The notes under the pieces were generated by a model. The model did not search any database. It had not been told where the DNA came from and saw nothing but the letters and a program-made list of their open reading frames with translations. Below are positions 1-39,570 of a stretch of DNA of 40,000 bases, in pieces. The first letter of the stretch is position 1; each line of letters starts with the position of its first letter. The DNA comes from Halisarca cf. caerulea (lineage: Eukaryota > Porifera > Demospongiae > Chondrillida > Halisarcidae): positions 175,001 through 215,000 of the forward strand of contig CAUJGJ010000030.1 in the NCBI GenBank assembly GCA_963170055.1. The letters run 5' to 3'. A program made the translations under genes and the position numbers.

Positions 1-654
1 ATAATATAATAATATATAATAATAAGAAGAAAATAAGAATAACTACTTTTGTGATGGTTAGAGCAAAGTGGGGTAATTTGGAACAATGGGGTTATTTGAA
101 ACAGTGCCTTAAACTTTTGCTATGTGTCTAGACATGCTTGGCACATACAGATATATCCCTATTCAAGGAGAAACACTGATGAAAAATAATGTACATGCTT
201 ACTGTGTGATTAGCACTGCATTTGTCCTGCAGCTGTTGTGCTTAACTTTCAGAAATGATAGCTTAGGTGTATAAAACTTAACTTGATCATGAGTTGACGG
301 AATTACTTTTCTTTGCTCTACATGCAATGATCATAAAGCAAGCATATACAAGGCCTAAATGGAGAGGTTTCATTTGCACATGTGTGATCGATGTGATAGC
401 TAAAAAAAGAAGATGTGAACTTATCACTATGGCTGGTAGACCCTCTTTCTTTGATCATTGTGCTACATACTGAGATCAATATTTGCTAATTCACTTTTGT
501 GTCACATGTCTATTATTCCAATGTAAGTATATAGAATTATTAGAAATCAAAGAATAATTTTACAAGCCTGATGATATTGTATAGCAATTAATTAACATCA
601 ACCAAGCTAAATAGCCACCTCACCTAATATGTCATCATCTCTCTGATGGAATGT
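1..654. other. Noncoding 3' flank of peroxidase A
   Basis: AT-rich noncoding sequence beginning with an ATA/AAT-rich simple stretch (1-50). No open frame worth reporting. The part from about 360 onward is recognisably related to 8840-8890 and 9646-9860 (shared phrases such as GATGTGATA...AGATGTGAAC and TTTACAAGCCT...GATATTG), so the duplicated block extends past the end of the peroxidase coding region. I saw no clear AATAAA signal for the minus-strand gene. Confidence 0.5.
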
Positions 655-3589
655 TCATACGTGAGGCTCAGCAAATGTAAATTTAACTGCAACTCCATTG
701 TGAATATCTAGTATGTCCCTGGGTGCATGCGGATTTCCTCCTGTATTGCAAGTTTCTAGGTCTTTGTATATACCAGTACGAGGTCCAAAATGCAGTGTTC
801 TGGTGATCACAGATCTGTATACTCGCTTTGATGATGACCTATCGCGAGGAAGATTGCCAAGAATGGCCTTGTTAATTATTTGCTTGTCCCTAACAACTGC
901 ATTGACTGCCATGGTTATTGACTGATTGTCTAGTGGACACTTAAATTGAACGCATGCTCCTTTGATTTCCCTGCCATCTGGGGTGGTTATTACTCTGGAA
1001 CCTCTTTGGTAAGTATTGGATCCATCTGTAAACCTCCACCATGTCCTGGCAATTCCTCTAGTACCAGATGGGCTGACAATTTGTACCTTAATCCAACACT
1101 GTTGTGGTTCACCTTCCCTCCATGCCTCTAAGTTGAATGTTGGTATAGTATTGCATGGTTTTCGTCCCTGAACTGTGGAGAAAGCATCTGGCTGTATGCG
1201 TCTAATTCCATCTGATCCCTCACAGAGTGCTTTGGATAGTGAAATCTTCTGCAACTCATTTAGCTGTTCACTAGTGAACACTCCAGGATTTTCAAACCAG
1301 AACCTGTCACCTTCCCTCATACCAAGAAATGTTATTGCCCAAATACATGTAAATGTAGGTCCAAGCAGACTTCCTGGGAGTGGTGTTTCTGCCAATCCTG
1401 CTGGCCACAAGTCAACGTCCTCTTCTGATCCATATAAATCAATGAAAGCTTGACGTGTTGTGATGTTTGTGATTTCTCCTCTGATCCCAAATTGATTAGT
1501 ACAGAAGTTTTTGAAGATTCGGTAAGCCGGAAGTCCATGATCTCTACCTCGTTGCATGTTCAATGATGCAAGATCAGTTCCTATTTGATTGGCATTACTT
1601 TGAGCAAAGAGTCTGGTAGTTAAAACCTTTGTTACAAATTCATCTAATTTTCTAGATTGTGTTCCAAGCAAGCCTCTAATCAAAGTATCTGTTCCCCCTC
1701 CCTGCACAAACAGCTCTGGGTTGAAAAATGCTTGCTCTAGGTTTACGGCACCTATGGAACGCCATCTTTCGTCCAAGCGCTCCAGCTTTGGTTGCACCTG
1801 AGTGTGACCGATACGGAATGCAGCCCCTCCAAATGCATTTGGAAGATTCCCATCCAAGGCTTCATTGTATCCTTTGTAGGGTCCTATGAATTGATCAAAT
1901 ACTTGCTGGCTTAGCATTTTAGGCAGATATTCGTAGTATGTAACAGACTCGATGATTGCAATAATAATTTTCCTTGTTTCCTGAAATATCCTTTCATCAG
2001 TCCAGTGTGGATTCATGTTACACAGTCGGTCTGCATAATTGTTGTGCAGACGTACAAAGATAGTGTGCATTGCCGTGAGCGCAACTTGTTCATTGGCTCT
2101 CAAATCTCCTCCTCGGAAACAAGGACGGGGTGGAAGACAAGGCATTCGTGGAGATGGGTCATTTGGCATAAATCGATTACCATCATTGCTTTCCAGCAAT
2201 CGGCCAAACCTGAATGCCCTTAATAAAGTCTGTTCTTCATTGGTGGAGCCGTAGACCATGGAAGCATCCAACCACATGGTAATTTGGTTCAGCTGTTCCC
2301 GGGGATTGAAAATACCAGGTATCTGAGGCTTACAGACACCAGCTGCCCTCTCAAATCTCAGGCAGTTGGCTCTATTTGGTGTGTTTTTTCCAAAGTCTGG
2401 GTCGTCTTGTGGAACTTGTATTGGTATGCATTCACCTATGGGGTCACATCCTTCGCACTCTTCCTCTTCAGGGTTGAGTACACTGGCCTCTATCAGATAT
2501 GCAAAGTCATGATCTATGAACTGTCCCCACTGCATAAGCATTAAAGTTGCAGTGTTCTCCACATCAGGTAAATCCTTGATCACCCTCTCGCTGATGAGGC
2601 GTGCTGAAGGACGAGGCTGTCCAAATGGATTTGGATTGTTAAGGGTGAATGTCTGCAGAAATCCAACTGGCTGGGATATACCATCCTCGTACGCAGGAGG
2701 GATTATTCTTCTGAAGGGTTGGAATGCAGCACCTTCCAAAGGCCGACTCTGGTCATTGCATTCTCCAGTTATTGTTCTAACTGTTCTGGTTATTGGAGGG
2801 CAAGTGGGAACACTAAGGTCACATTTGCTTGCATCAAGCATTCTGCCAAGTGCTGCCGGTGGTATCCCTTCTCCGGGTTTTCCAGTCCATCCCCTCATTT
2901 CATCTACTCTGTGTACCATCCATTCAAGCATCATCTGACTGTCAGCAATCTCTCTTGCTTTAGGATATGATCTTTTGAAGAATTTCCTGAATACTTCCCC
3001 AGCTGTCATGCTTTCTGTATTGAATGGTTGACTTTCTTCTGCTGCTCTCATTTGCATGACTTGTTGCATCTGTACTTCACCCTCTCTTATTGCTTGGGTG
3101 ACAAAGTCATCATTGAAGAAATTGTCGAAATCTGTCAGAAAATAGAAGACATGTATTTCACTTTTTATTCATACAACTGGTATTTAGATATTTTTCACAT
3201 GCATTACGATGCAGTGTAATCTGCTTATCAAGCACCTTAAGAGAACATAATACTCATATATCAGAAGTCTGTACATATACATACATGATACTATCAGGGA
3301 TGACTGATGTACTAGAGAAAATGTGAGGAATATGGACATCAAGCAGGGGGATCTTATTGCATGAAACTGGGGAGGCAAATTATTGTACATTATTTATAGC
3401 CAGTAAATAATGTATAATAATGTGTACTGTACTTGACTTCAGTAACTTGGAGCCCCTTCTCTTATTGGTTGGAATTTGATAATAGTTGTATGTTTACTAT
3501 GTGGTACACGATCATTCCAACTTACCTTGGGATGAGATCAAGGTTGTTGCACTGTAAATGAGTGCTAGCACAGTCAAAATGTACGCCAT
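655..3589 (-). CDS. Secreted animal heme peroxidase, copy A (intact, two exons)
   Basis: Complement(join(655..3131,3526..3589)), 846 aa. The start at 3589 opens a 64-nt exon coding MAYILTVLALIYSATTLISSQ, a typical signal peptide; a 394-bp GT-AG phase-1 intron follows, then one 2477-nt exon. It belongs to the animal heme peroxidase (myeloperoxidase/peroxinectin) family, which uses H2O2 to oxidise substrates outside the cell or in secretory compartments. Visible family residues: the WGQFIDHDF motif with distal His about 229 and the heme-linking Asp about 228; GDLRANEQ with catalytic Arg about 366 and heme-linking Glu about 369; the LDASMVYGS calcium/structural segment; FRIGHTQ with proximal His about 464; and the RGRDHGLP signature. 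A Gln replaces the MPO heme-linking Met, as in lactoperoxidase-like members. The usual REHN reads RLHN. About 154 C-terminal residues (693-846) lie beyond the peroxidase fold and I do not recognise them. It is transcribed away from SMC5. Confidence 0.93.
3132..3525 (-). other. Intron 1 of peroxidase A
   Basis: Donor CCAAG|gtaag and acceptor ctgacag|ATTTCG on the minus strand, phase 1 (CAA G|AT gives Gln-Asp). The splice joins the signal-peptide exon to the main exon. The matching intron of copy B is only 256 bp, so introns diverged by indels while the coding exons kept identical length. Confidence 0.85.
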
Positions 3590-4156
3590 AGTCTTCTCTT
3601 GCTGGTGTCTTGTGTGAGCATCTGTGCAGGAAAGTGCGTCAGCACTGTTATATGTGGAACAGATGAATGTGAGACTGTTTATGGTTTCCTATTCAGCGGT
3701 CCTTAGTGCAAATTCCCCTCCATGCATTGTTGTTTGTTTGTCTTCCACTTGTTATAAACCTAACTTGATTATATCCATGGGATGAGTTGGCTTCTGATAA
3801 TTAGATATCTATGTATATCATGTATATGAAATGAGCATGACTACCTTGAATTCATCCCCTTGAACTTATTTGTGCTGATATCATTCCATACGCCCAGTCG
3901 ATAAGCGTATTGTTCACAATCAATGGCTGTACTTTTCTATTCTTCTGCACATCCTTGTTATGTGTTGGTTCAATGCATGCACTCACATACCTGTAATATT
4001 CATTCTATTGGATTTGTACAGCTTTGAGTGTTAATCCTGTGTTGTTTTGATCTTATGAACACTTGCATTATCATCTCTCATCACCATCACACTTTGCTAA
4101 GTGTACAGTCTATTTACTGCCTGTGTATTGAGCACTATATTCTGTAAAATTATTAG

Positions 4157-4305
4157 AACTTTTGATGACAACGAGATACACCCCTCTAGCTCAAGCCTCA
4201 ATGTGGTGCTTGGACCAAATGGTAGTGGAAATCCAGTATTGTGTTGTGCTATCTGTCTTGGGCTGGCTGGGAGCTCATTATTGCTTGAAAGAGCCATGCA
4301 GGGAG
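4157..4305 (+). pseudogene. Degenerate duplicate of SMC5 exon 2
   Basis: Preceded by the same tattag acceptor and strongly similar to functional exon 2 at 13268-13409. It reads TFDDNEIHPSSSSLNVVLGP and then NGSGNP where the working copy has NGTGKSS. A one-base loss and a nearby one-base gain remove the Walker A lysine and alter the following residues. Further net insertions make it 149 nt against 142, shifting the frame, and the donor is a weak gttaga. It lies upstream of SMC5 exon 1, so no normal SMC5 transcript would include it. It is a relic of the duplication, perhaps part of a larger truncated SMC5 5' copy whose exon 1 would lie left of the window. Confidence 0.88.
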
Positions 4306-4471
4306 GTTAGATTGTTCAGATTATTAATCATTAATGAGTGCTTTACCATGTCATAGATTACGTATGTGCTGTTTTCATGTATTTAGTGCACCATGCATTA
4401 TGAGCAGGGCACAGGGTAGCTGACCGGTAGTGCATGCAGAAGTGAATGAGGGGTTAAGTATCTATTAGCTA

Positions 4472-4693
4472 TATAGTGCATCTCTTAATTGGACACTCTT
4501 CTGCAGAAGGTGGCAAAACTGGTTACATTTGGTCTCAATGGCTAGAATTTACTTGGGTAAAAGTTTTTCAGCCATATGTCTCATGTACATGTGGATTCAC
4601 TGAGGAGTAACACTGTACCAAATTGTTCAATACTGGATCTGCATCCTCAGGTGAACTTGCTATGTGGTGTCTTACTAACCAAGTTCGACTGTA
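4472..4693. mobile_element. MITE, pogo/Tigger-like ends, copy in block A
   Basis: Left end TATAGTGCATCTCTTAATTG and right end, read inward, TACAGTCGAACTTGGTTAGT are imperfect terminal inverted repeats, both continuing to GACAC. The same element occurs at 14468-14697 in block B, so it inserted before the block duplicated. The CAGTNNAACCT-type end resembles pogo/Tigger MITEs, like those at 23792-24148. No coding capacity. Confidence 0.55.
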
Positions 4694-4730
4694 CTAATGA
4701 AATTGAAATTTCTAACCAATTCCGAAATTA

Positions 4731-4865
4731 CAGCCTTCCTGTTTCACCAACATAGCACCTTTCACAATCTTTACATGGGATTCAGTACACTACGTATGCC
4801 CCACTCAGGAGGAGGCAGGGAGACTTCTTAAACACACCCTCCTGAGTCTAAGAAGAATTAAAGGG
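4731..4865 (-). mobile_element. Inverted fragment of Penelope-like element and hairpin loop
   Basis: Bases 4735-4795 are the near-perfect reverse complement of 4866-4927, the start of the adjacent GIY-YIG coding region. The spacer contains a second pair, ACTCAGGAGG and CCTCCTGAGT (about 4803-4852). The result is a head-to-head junction in which a short piece of the element points left and the longer piece points right. Penelope-like elements are known for this kind of partial inverted copy at the 5' end. Confidence 0.75.
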
Positions 4866-5180
4866 GTAGTGTACCGAATCCCATGTAAAGACTGTGGAAG
4901 TTGCTATGTTGGTGAAACAGGAAGGAATCTCCAGAAGAGAATAACAGAGCATAAGAGTGCAGCTAGAAGAGGAGATTCCAACAATGGAATTGCGGCTCAT
5001 GTGGCAAAGCACAACCACCGAGTTGACTGGGGAAGTGCTCAGGTATTAAGACAGGAAGAGAGATATTGGAGATTAAGGCTCTTGGAAAAGATGGAGATCA
5101 GAAGGTATACTAACAACAGTAATTTAGATTGTGGACTGATCTTGAATGACACGTGGAATGAACATATAACAACATCTTGA
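4863..5180 (+). pseudogene. Penelope-like element, C-terminal GIY-YIG endonuclease fragment
   Basis: An open frame of a little over 100 codons beginning GVVYRIPCKDCGSCYVGETG, then RITEHKSAARRGDSNN, AAHVAKHNHRVDW and LEKMEIRRYTNNSNLDCGL, ending at TGA 5178-5180. This is the layout of the GIY-YIG nuclease at the C terminus of Penelope-like reverse transcriptases, which nicks target DNA for priming. The reverse transcriptase half is missing: the element is 5' truncated, as most genomic copies are, and joined to an inverted piece of itself. The remaining frame has no internal stop, so the insertion is fairly young. It is not a host gene and has no independent start context. Confidence 0.85.
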
Positions 5181-5325
5181 TGTATGTTTCACTGTCACCT
5201 CTGATTTATTCTTAATACTATCACTGTACACCACAAGTTCCACGCTATAGTCTGGTATGTTGCTTTATTGTATGACAGTTGATGAAGGTCCACGGACTGA
5301 AACATCCTAATTTATTTTTATCTTG
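5181..5325 (+). mobile_element. 3' untranslated tail of the Penelope-like element
   Basis: Follows the GIY-YIG stop and carries the phrase TTGATGAAGGTCCACGGACT followed by GAAAC at 5279-5303. This resembles the hammerhead ribozyme core known from Penelope-like element tails. The exact end of the insertion is not visible. Confidence 0.6.
5275..5312 (+). ncRNA. Hammerhead-ribozyme-like motif (probably decayed)
   Basis: The order TGATGA, short stem GGTCC/GGACT with a tiny loop, then GAAAC matches the conserved hammerhead core seen in Penelope-like elements. The first core base reads T rather than C (TTGATGA, not CTGATGA), and stems I and III are poorly formed, so cleavage activity is doubtful. 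Confidence 0.45.
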
Positions 5326-5709
5326 ATTGTGCTACGAGAAGCTCGATTAATTGATGCAACATAATATCATCTCGTTGATCCCAAACCATTTTTGCTGTTT
5401 ATACTGCTCCACTCCTCCATTTAACTTATGAACTTGTAATTAGTAATAATAATAATAGTAATATGTATGCAATGCATATAATGTATACTGTATGTGTATG
5501 TACTGAATACAGCTATAGTGAAGTAACATTCTTGTTTGTTTCTATAGTTACAGTTTCCTCTCATTTCTGTGGGTGCATTATTCAATACAGATTGCACAGT
5601 ATTTATCATAAGGTATAGTTATTGTAGTACAAACTGTCTACATCGTAGGTGTACCCTGCTTTACACGAGGTGTTCTGTGCCCATGTATAAAATTACGGAT
5701 CACGGTCTA
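5326..5709. other. Noncoding spacer
   Basis: AT-rich, with an AAT/ATA run near 5445-5465. No gene or clear element recognised. Confidence 0.4.
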
Positions 5710-6139
5710 TAGGCTTGAGCCAATTATGCGCACATAATTCGACAAATAATAGGTACCTCTGTGAATCATGAAGAATTGCTTAATAATAGGGAACTTTCTA
5801 AAGCTCATAGCACAAAATGGCAGATCAGTGCAACATGGAATGTGTTTTCTTCCCTATAAATGGCTTTTTCTTTCACAATAGGAAGTACTAAGTAGTAAAT
5901 ATAAGAACACATCATTTGTGCGACAATGTATACTTAGTGCAAAGGTTGCTGTCTGAGTTATCATAAAGATGATTCTTTACAAATAGGAAACTCTAGCAAC
6001 AAAGCTACAGCCGGGGCATAAAAGAAGGCATTTTAGCTTAATAAAAGGGTGTGCATTCAAGAATAATAGTTAGTGTTTCAAAGAATAATTGAATAAAATG
6101 TTAGGTACTAGAGTGGTCCCCTGTTAATTGCATGCCCTA
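5710..6139 (+). mobile_element. hAT-like MITE, decayed copy
   Basis: Begins TAGGCTTGAGCCAATTATG and aligns over its whole length, in reverse orientation, with the better-preserved copy at 37030-37456. Shared landmarks include GGTACCTCTGTGAATCA, CACAATAGGAAGTA, AGAACACATCAT and GGTGTGCATTCAAGAA. The right end (near ATGCCCTA, 6132-6139) is degenerate and I see no target duplication, so this copy is older. No coding capacity. Confidence 0.75.
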
Positions 6140-6664
6140 GGGATCAGGAAAATTATTCTTTTATCCAGTATATTTCTTTATCCAGAACATGCATTCCTGC
6201 TATGCAAGAAGTGGAGGCCATCTTTATATATAGTATATGTATGAATGTATGCATTACAATATATGCACACATGCAGTGAAGGAACAAGAATGTTAAGAGG
6301 AACAAGCACTGGTATTGATTTTTTCATTGAGGGGGAGCTATAACTGACTGGGATAAACTTTAGTTTAGAATCAATACTGTTCATATAAGCAGTATGACTT
6401 ATATACTCGGTGAATATAAGTAAAGGGAAATTCTTTCCATGCAGAATATTCCTTTAATTATTAAGCAGCTCATGTACATGTGTATACAAATGATGCTGTA
6501 CTTGCAGACTATACATTCTATTAGCCAGAATACTCCTTGGGGACCACAGGAATAATTGACTCATGCATGCTACTGTATAATCAAGGAGCAAGAGCGGCGC
6601 ACGTGAATTTCCGGTAACATCGCGTACGCAAGCGTCGACTATTATATAGAAAAGAGCGCTAAAT
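6140..6664. promoter_or_regulatory. SMC5 upstream region with local CpG-rich promoter-like patch
   Basis: Mostly AT-rich, but 6593-6640 just before the SMC5 start is a small CpG cluster holding an E-box CACGTG (6600-6605) and an ETS-like TTCCGG (6609-6614). This suits a TATA-less housekeeping promoter. A TATATA at 6643-6648 is only 17 bp before the ATG, too close to act as an ordinary TATA box for this start. Confidence 0.45.
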
Positions 6665-36333
<29,669 letters not shown>

Positions 36334-36682
36334 AGTGGTGATTGGTGCCGTACATCACCAGTTGTGTTACTTGCGTAGTTTAGTATTTTAGGTAACAAAA
36401 CTCAGTATTTACTAGTGCTGACTGTTCATCATTGACAACTTGGAGTACTGGTTGTGTTGTTTACGCAGTTTAATACTTTTTTGGTTGACATTAACATCAT
36501 TTGGTTCTGTGTTCAACTTGTGTAGTTCTTTTAGCTACTACACATGTAGATAACAATGCTATAGGTACAGTATATACAACAACTCGCAGTATGGTGTAAC
36601 CTCCAATAGTGGATTCCCAAATTAGGACACATGCAGTGTATAACACAGCTTTAGCTAGGTTCCAAAATAATGTAATATTATC
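36334..36682 (+). other. SMC5 3' flank
   Basis: Presumed 3' UTR and beyond. It holds a degenerate direct repeat (36358-36392 and 36446-36486, sharing GTTGTGTT...CGNAGTTTA) at about 88-bp spacing. I see no canonical AATAAA close to the stop. Confidence 0.45.
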
Positions 36683-37551
36683 TACCGTATAGCCGGAAAG
36701 GTTGGCGGGGAATTTACTTGGGCGGATTGGTGATTTCTGTGTCCACCGCCAAAGTATATTCTACCAAGTATTTCGCTGATGAAACCAAATCTTTTACTTT
36801 ATAGCTACGTAACCATAAAATATCTATTATGAAGAAACAAAGAGTAACCTGCTAATATTAGGCGGGGGAGTGCCCCAATACTCTGTTGTTGACGGTAATG
36901 ACGACAATAGCATACGGGCAATGCACGCTCTTCTCGATCTTCGAATTTCCCCAAGGCCACAGCGCATCCGTGCTACGGCAGCCATTTTATTATTCATAGA
37001 TTCTGAATATAATTGTAGTGTCCCTGGAGTAGGCCTGAGCAGATTATTCATCAAGCATCACCTATTATTTTGTTCAATTATTCCTCCAAACTCCACCTAT
37101 TCTTCTTGAATACACACCCTGTTATTTGGCTGAAATGCACGCCCTCCTCAGATGATGGTTTATGCACCATAACTTTGTTGCTATGAAGGTTTACAAGACC
37201 TCAGACAGCAGACGACACAATATGTGTACTCATACTTTATACATTGCAGCACACATGATGTGTTCTTTTATATGCATTACTTCCTATTGTGACAGAAAGA
37301 GTTATTTAAAGGGGTAGGAAACACATTCTATGCCATGCTGATGTGCTATTTTGTGCTACAATCTTTATGAAGCTCCCTATTATTTGTGAATTATTCCTGA
37401 TTCATAGAGGTACCTATTATTTGTGAAATTATGTGCACATAATTGGCTCAGGCCTACCCTGGAGGCAATCGCCAAAGTAAAACCCGCCAATGTTTAATTT
37501 GGGTACAATTCACCAAATTTTCTTCCCGCAAACCTTTCCAGCTATACGGTA
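36683..37551. mobile_element. MITE with TACCGTATAGC ends, carrying a nested MITE
   Basis: Ends TACCGTATAGCCGGAAAGGT and, read inward from the right, TACCGTATAGCTGGAAAGGT, followed by TTGCGGG-type sequence. TA at both tips fits a Tc1/mariner-like duplication. After removing the nested element (37030-37456 and its target duplication) the host MITE is about 434 bp. The open stretches inside are accidental. Confidence 0.82.
37022..37464 (-). mobile_element. hAT-like MITE with perfect 8-bp target duplication (nested)
   Basis: A 427-bp element (37030-37456) with ends TAGGCCTGAGC and GCTCAGGCCTA, flanked on both sides by CCCTGGAG (37022-37029 and 37457-37464). The 8-bp duplication is the hallmark of hAT-type insertion. 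It is the same family as 5710-6139 in the opposite orientation. No transposase is encoded, so it depends on an autonomous relative elsewhere. Confidence 0.88.
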
Positions 37552-38047
37552 GGCAGGAGGTTATAGTTGTGGAGATCTGATAGTACCTGTTTATATACAG
37601 CTGTGTGTGGTATGTACATAAGGTAACAGTTGTCCCATGTATATAATAATATATACAAATATGTAAATACCCTCTGTATAGTATAAAAATATATATACAG
37701 GAATGCAATAGTAGTATATAGACATATACTGTATATACACGTACATACAGCAAAACCTCTCAAATTATAACCAAACCCTCTGAAGTGAGCTGCAGCTGAA
37801 CCCCTAGCTATATAGCTCTCTAAATTGGATGTATATTTAGGTCCTGCTCTCTATTTTGCACCATATACAGATTACAGAACCTCCCTAATCCAAAAGCTTA
37901 TTATATAAACCAAGCCTTTACTTTGGTCCCATACAAGGGCCTGGTGTTCAGTTCAGAGAAGTTAACAATCTTGACAAAGCAAAGGAAATTTTTGAGGGCA
38001 CTGGTGTATCTACGCAATTAAAGAAAAGCAACAACTAGAAGTAGCAG
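37552..38047. other. Noncoding spacer with repeat-like phrases
   Basis: TATA-rich run (37630-37740). At 37748 a pogo-end-like ACAGCAAAACCTCTCAAATT occurs without an obvious partner, so it may be a solo half of a MITE. Confidence 0.4.
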
Positions 38048-39035
38048 TTGGAACACCATCATTTATTGAAGATAATATCCAAAGATAGGTATCCATGTGG
38101 GTCAGCAAAATAGAATGCCTGCATGTCTAGCTTCCATTGCAGCTACTCATCCACCACAGTTTATGCTGCTATCGTACACAGCTTGAGGAGTAAGTCACAG
38201 TGGTCATATTTGACCAGAGCCTTACTCAACATCAAAAAATCTCAATCACCTGGAAGATATCATCCGAGAATGCTACTTGCCATCTCCCACATGGCAAACC
38301 TCCTTCAATGACACTAACGTTACAGAAATCTGATGGTAATGCCAGTGTGTTTAGGTGGCCTTGGCAATCCCTGCTAAGAAGTCACTTCCAACAGCAATGC
38401 ATCCATAGGATTACAGCCCCTCTGGTGACTCTCATCCTGCAGCAGTCAGACCATTATCATCCATGCAGGGACCAAAGCCAACCAGCTTGAAGCTACCAGA
38501 GAAGCAAGAATCTCCTGTAGACAAAAGGAAGAGCATACTGCTTCAATCAGAACTCATTGGAAAGCTGCCTAGACACATGCAGAGAGCCCTGGCTGTTTCA
38601 TCAGCTAGAGAAGGGCACATCAACTTGGCTCTCCACATTACCTATTGAAAAGCACAGAATTGCCCTTCACAAAGGTTATTTCAGGGATGCTCTTTGCCTG
38701 CAATATGGGTGGTGTCTACAAAATTTACCTTCCTATTGCATCTGTGGTGCAAAGTTTACTACGTATGTATCATGCATGCCTTGATTTGCTCAAGAGGTAC
38801 GTGGATGCCCATCAATCTACCATAACAAGATCCGCAACATCGATCACCGCCAACCTCTCAAGTGAAGTCTGTCATGGTACAGAACCCTATTAACAACCAG
38901 TAACAGGATAGCAGCTAATACACGCTGCCACCAACAAAGAAGACGGAGCCAGATTGGATGTTGTAGCGGAGCTTCTGGGGAAGAGATCAGCAATGTGTAT
39001 TTTTGATGTTAGGGTTTTCAATCCTTTTGTATAAA
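38048..39035 (+). pseudogene. Decayed reverse-transcriptase-type retroelement fragment
   Basis: Plus-strand sequence that switches frames but keeps recognisable pieces of a retroelement polyprotein common in cnidarian and sponge genomes: HSLRSKSQWSYLTRALLNI, ITAPLVTLILQQSDH, LIGKLPRHMQRAL, WLSTLPIEKHRIALHKGYFR, DALCLQYGWCLQNLPSYCIC, NLSSEVCHGTEPY and DGARLDVVAELLGKRSAMC with FDVRVFNPF. The order is collinear with the region downstream of the reverse transcriptase core. At least three frameshifts and several stops make it dead. I cannot tell from the fragment whether its class is DIRS-like or non-LTR. Confidence 0.7.
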
Positions 39036-39091
39036 CCATATGAAAACCATTTAAAATGGGAAAAAGATGTAAGGATAAAAATTGTCAAACG

Positions 39092-39570
39092 TCAAAAAAC
39101 ATTGGAACAAGGTAGGGTTGTTTGCTACATAGGGCTGGACGGGCATTGGGATAGACATGCATAGGGCTAGATGAACATGGGCTAGACATGTATAGAGCTA
39201 GATAGGCATACATGGGGCTAGACGGGCACACAGAGCTAGACAGGTGGATTGGACTGCATGGGTAAAGTGTGCATATCCTAAATCCCAGAGCTAAAATTTT
39301 AATGCAGTATGTAGGAATTTGCACACTTTACCCAGTCCAACCCACCTCTGTCTAGCTCTATGCCCGTCTAGCCCAATGTACGCCTATCCCTATGCCCGCC
39401 TAGCCCTATGCATGTCTAGCTGTATGTTTGTCTAGCCCTATATGTTCGTCTAGCCCTATACGTATGTTCGTCTAGCCCTATGCGTGTCTAGCCCTATACA
39501 TGTCTATCCCATGCAATGCCTGTCCAGCTCTGTGTAGCAAACAACCCTACCTTGTTCCAATGTTTTTTGA
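39092..39570. mobile_element. Foldback element with minisatellite arms
   Basis: A long inverted repeat: TCAAAAAACATTGGAACAAG with GGTAGGGTTG at the left is mirrored by CAACCCTACC with TTGTTCCAATGTTTTTTGA at the right. Each arm is filled with degenerate tandem units of about 10-20 bp related to GTCTAGCCCTATG (or its complement), and a central region pairs GGGTAAAGTGTGCA with TGCACACTTTACCC. This is the architecture of foldback transposons. No coding capacity. Confidence 0.85.

Larger units (their letters stand above)
360..4693. repeat. Segmental duplication, block A (peroxidase + SMC5 exon 2)
   Basis: Direct-orientation copy of about 8840-14697. Corresponding landmarks: peroxidase stop 655/9863, peroxidase start 3589/12659, SMC5 exon 2 start 4157/13268, and the end of a shared MITE 4693/14697. 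Spacing between matching landmarks varies from about 9.0 to 10.0 kb because each copy carries private insertions: two in block B (8898-9570 and about 13523-14436). The left limit is blurred by divergence and could lie earlier than I place it. Confidence 0.8.

Noticed and set aside
1175..2938. Several plus-strand open stretches of 60-140 codons within 655-3131 and 9863-12339
   Set aside because: They are antisense shadows of the peroxidase exons, and similar ones appear in both copies because the DNA is nearly identical.
4863..5180. A host GIY-YIG nuclease gene
   Set aside because: The motif series matches Penelope-like elements, the region starts abruptly at an inverted self-copy, and a hammerhead-like tail follows.
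6643..6648. TATATA as a TATA box for SMC5
   Set aside because: It is only 17 bp upstream of the initiating ATG, so a normal TATA-driven start site would fall inside the coding sequence.
36870..37109. Open stretch of 79 codons between the SMC5 end and the nested MITE
   Set aside because: It runs across the boundary of a MITE inserted with an 8-bp target duplication, so it cannot be an ancestral gene.
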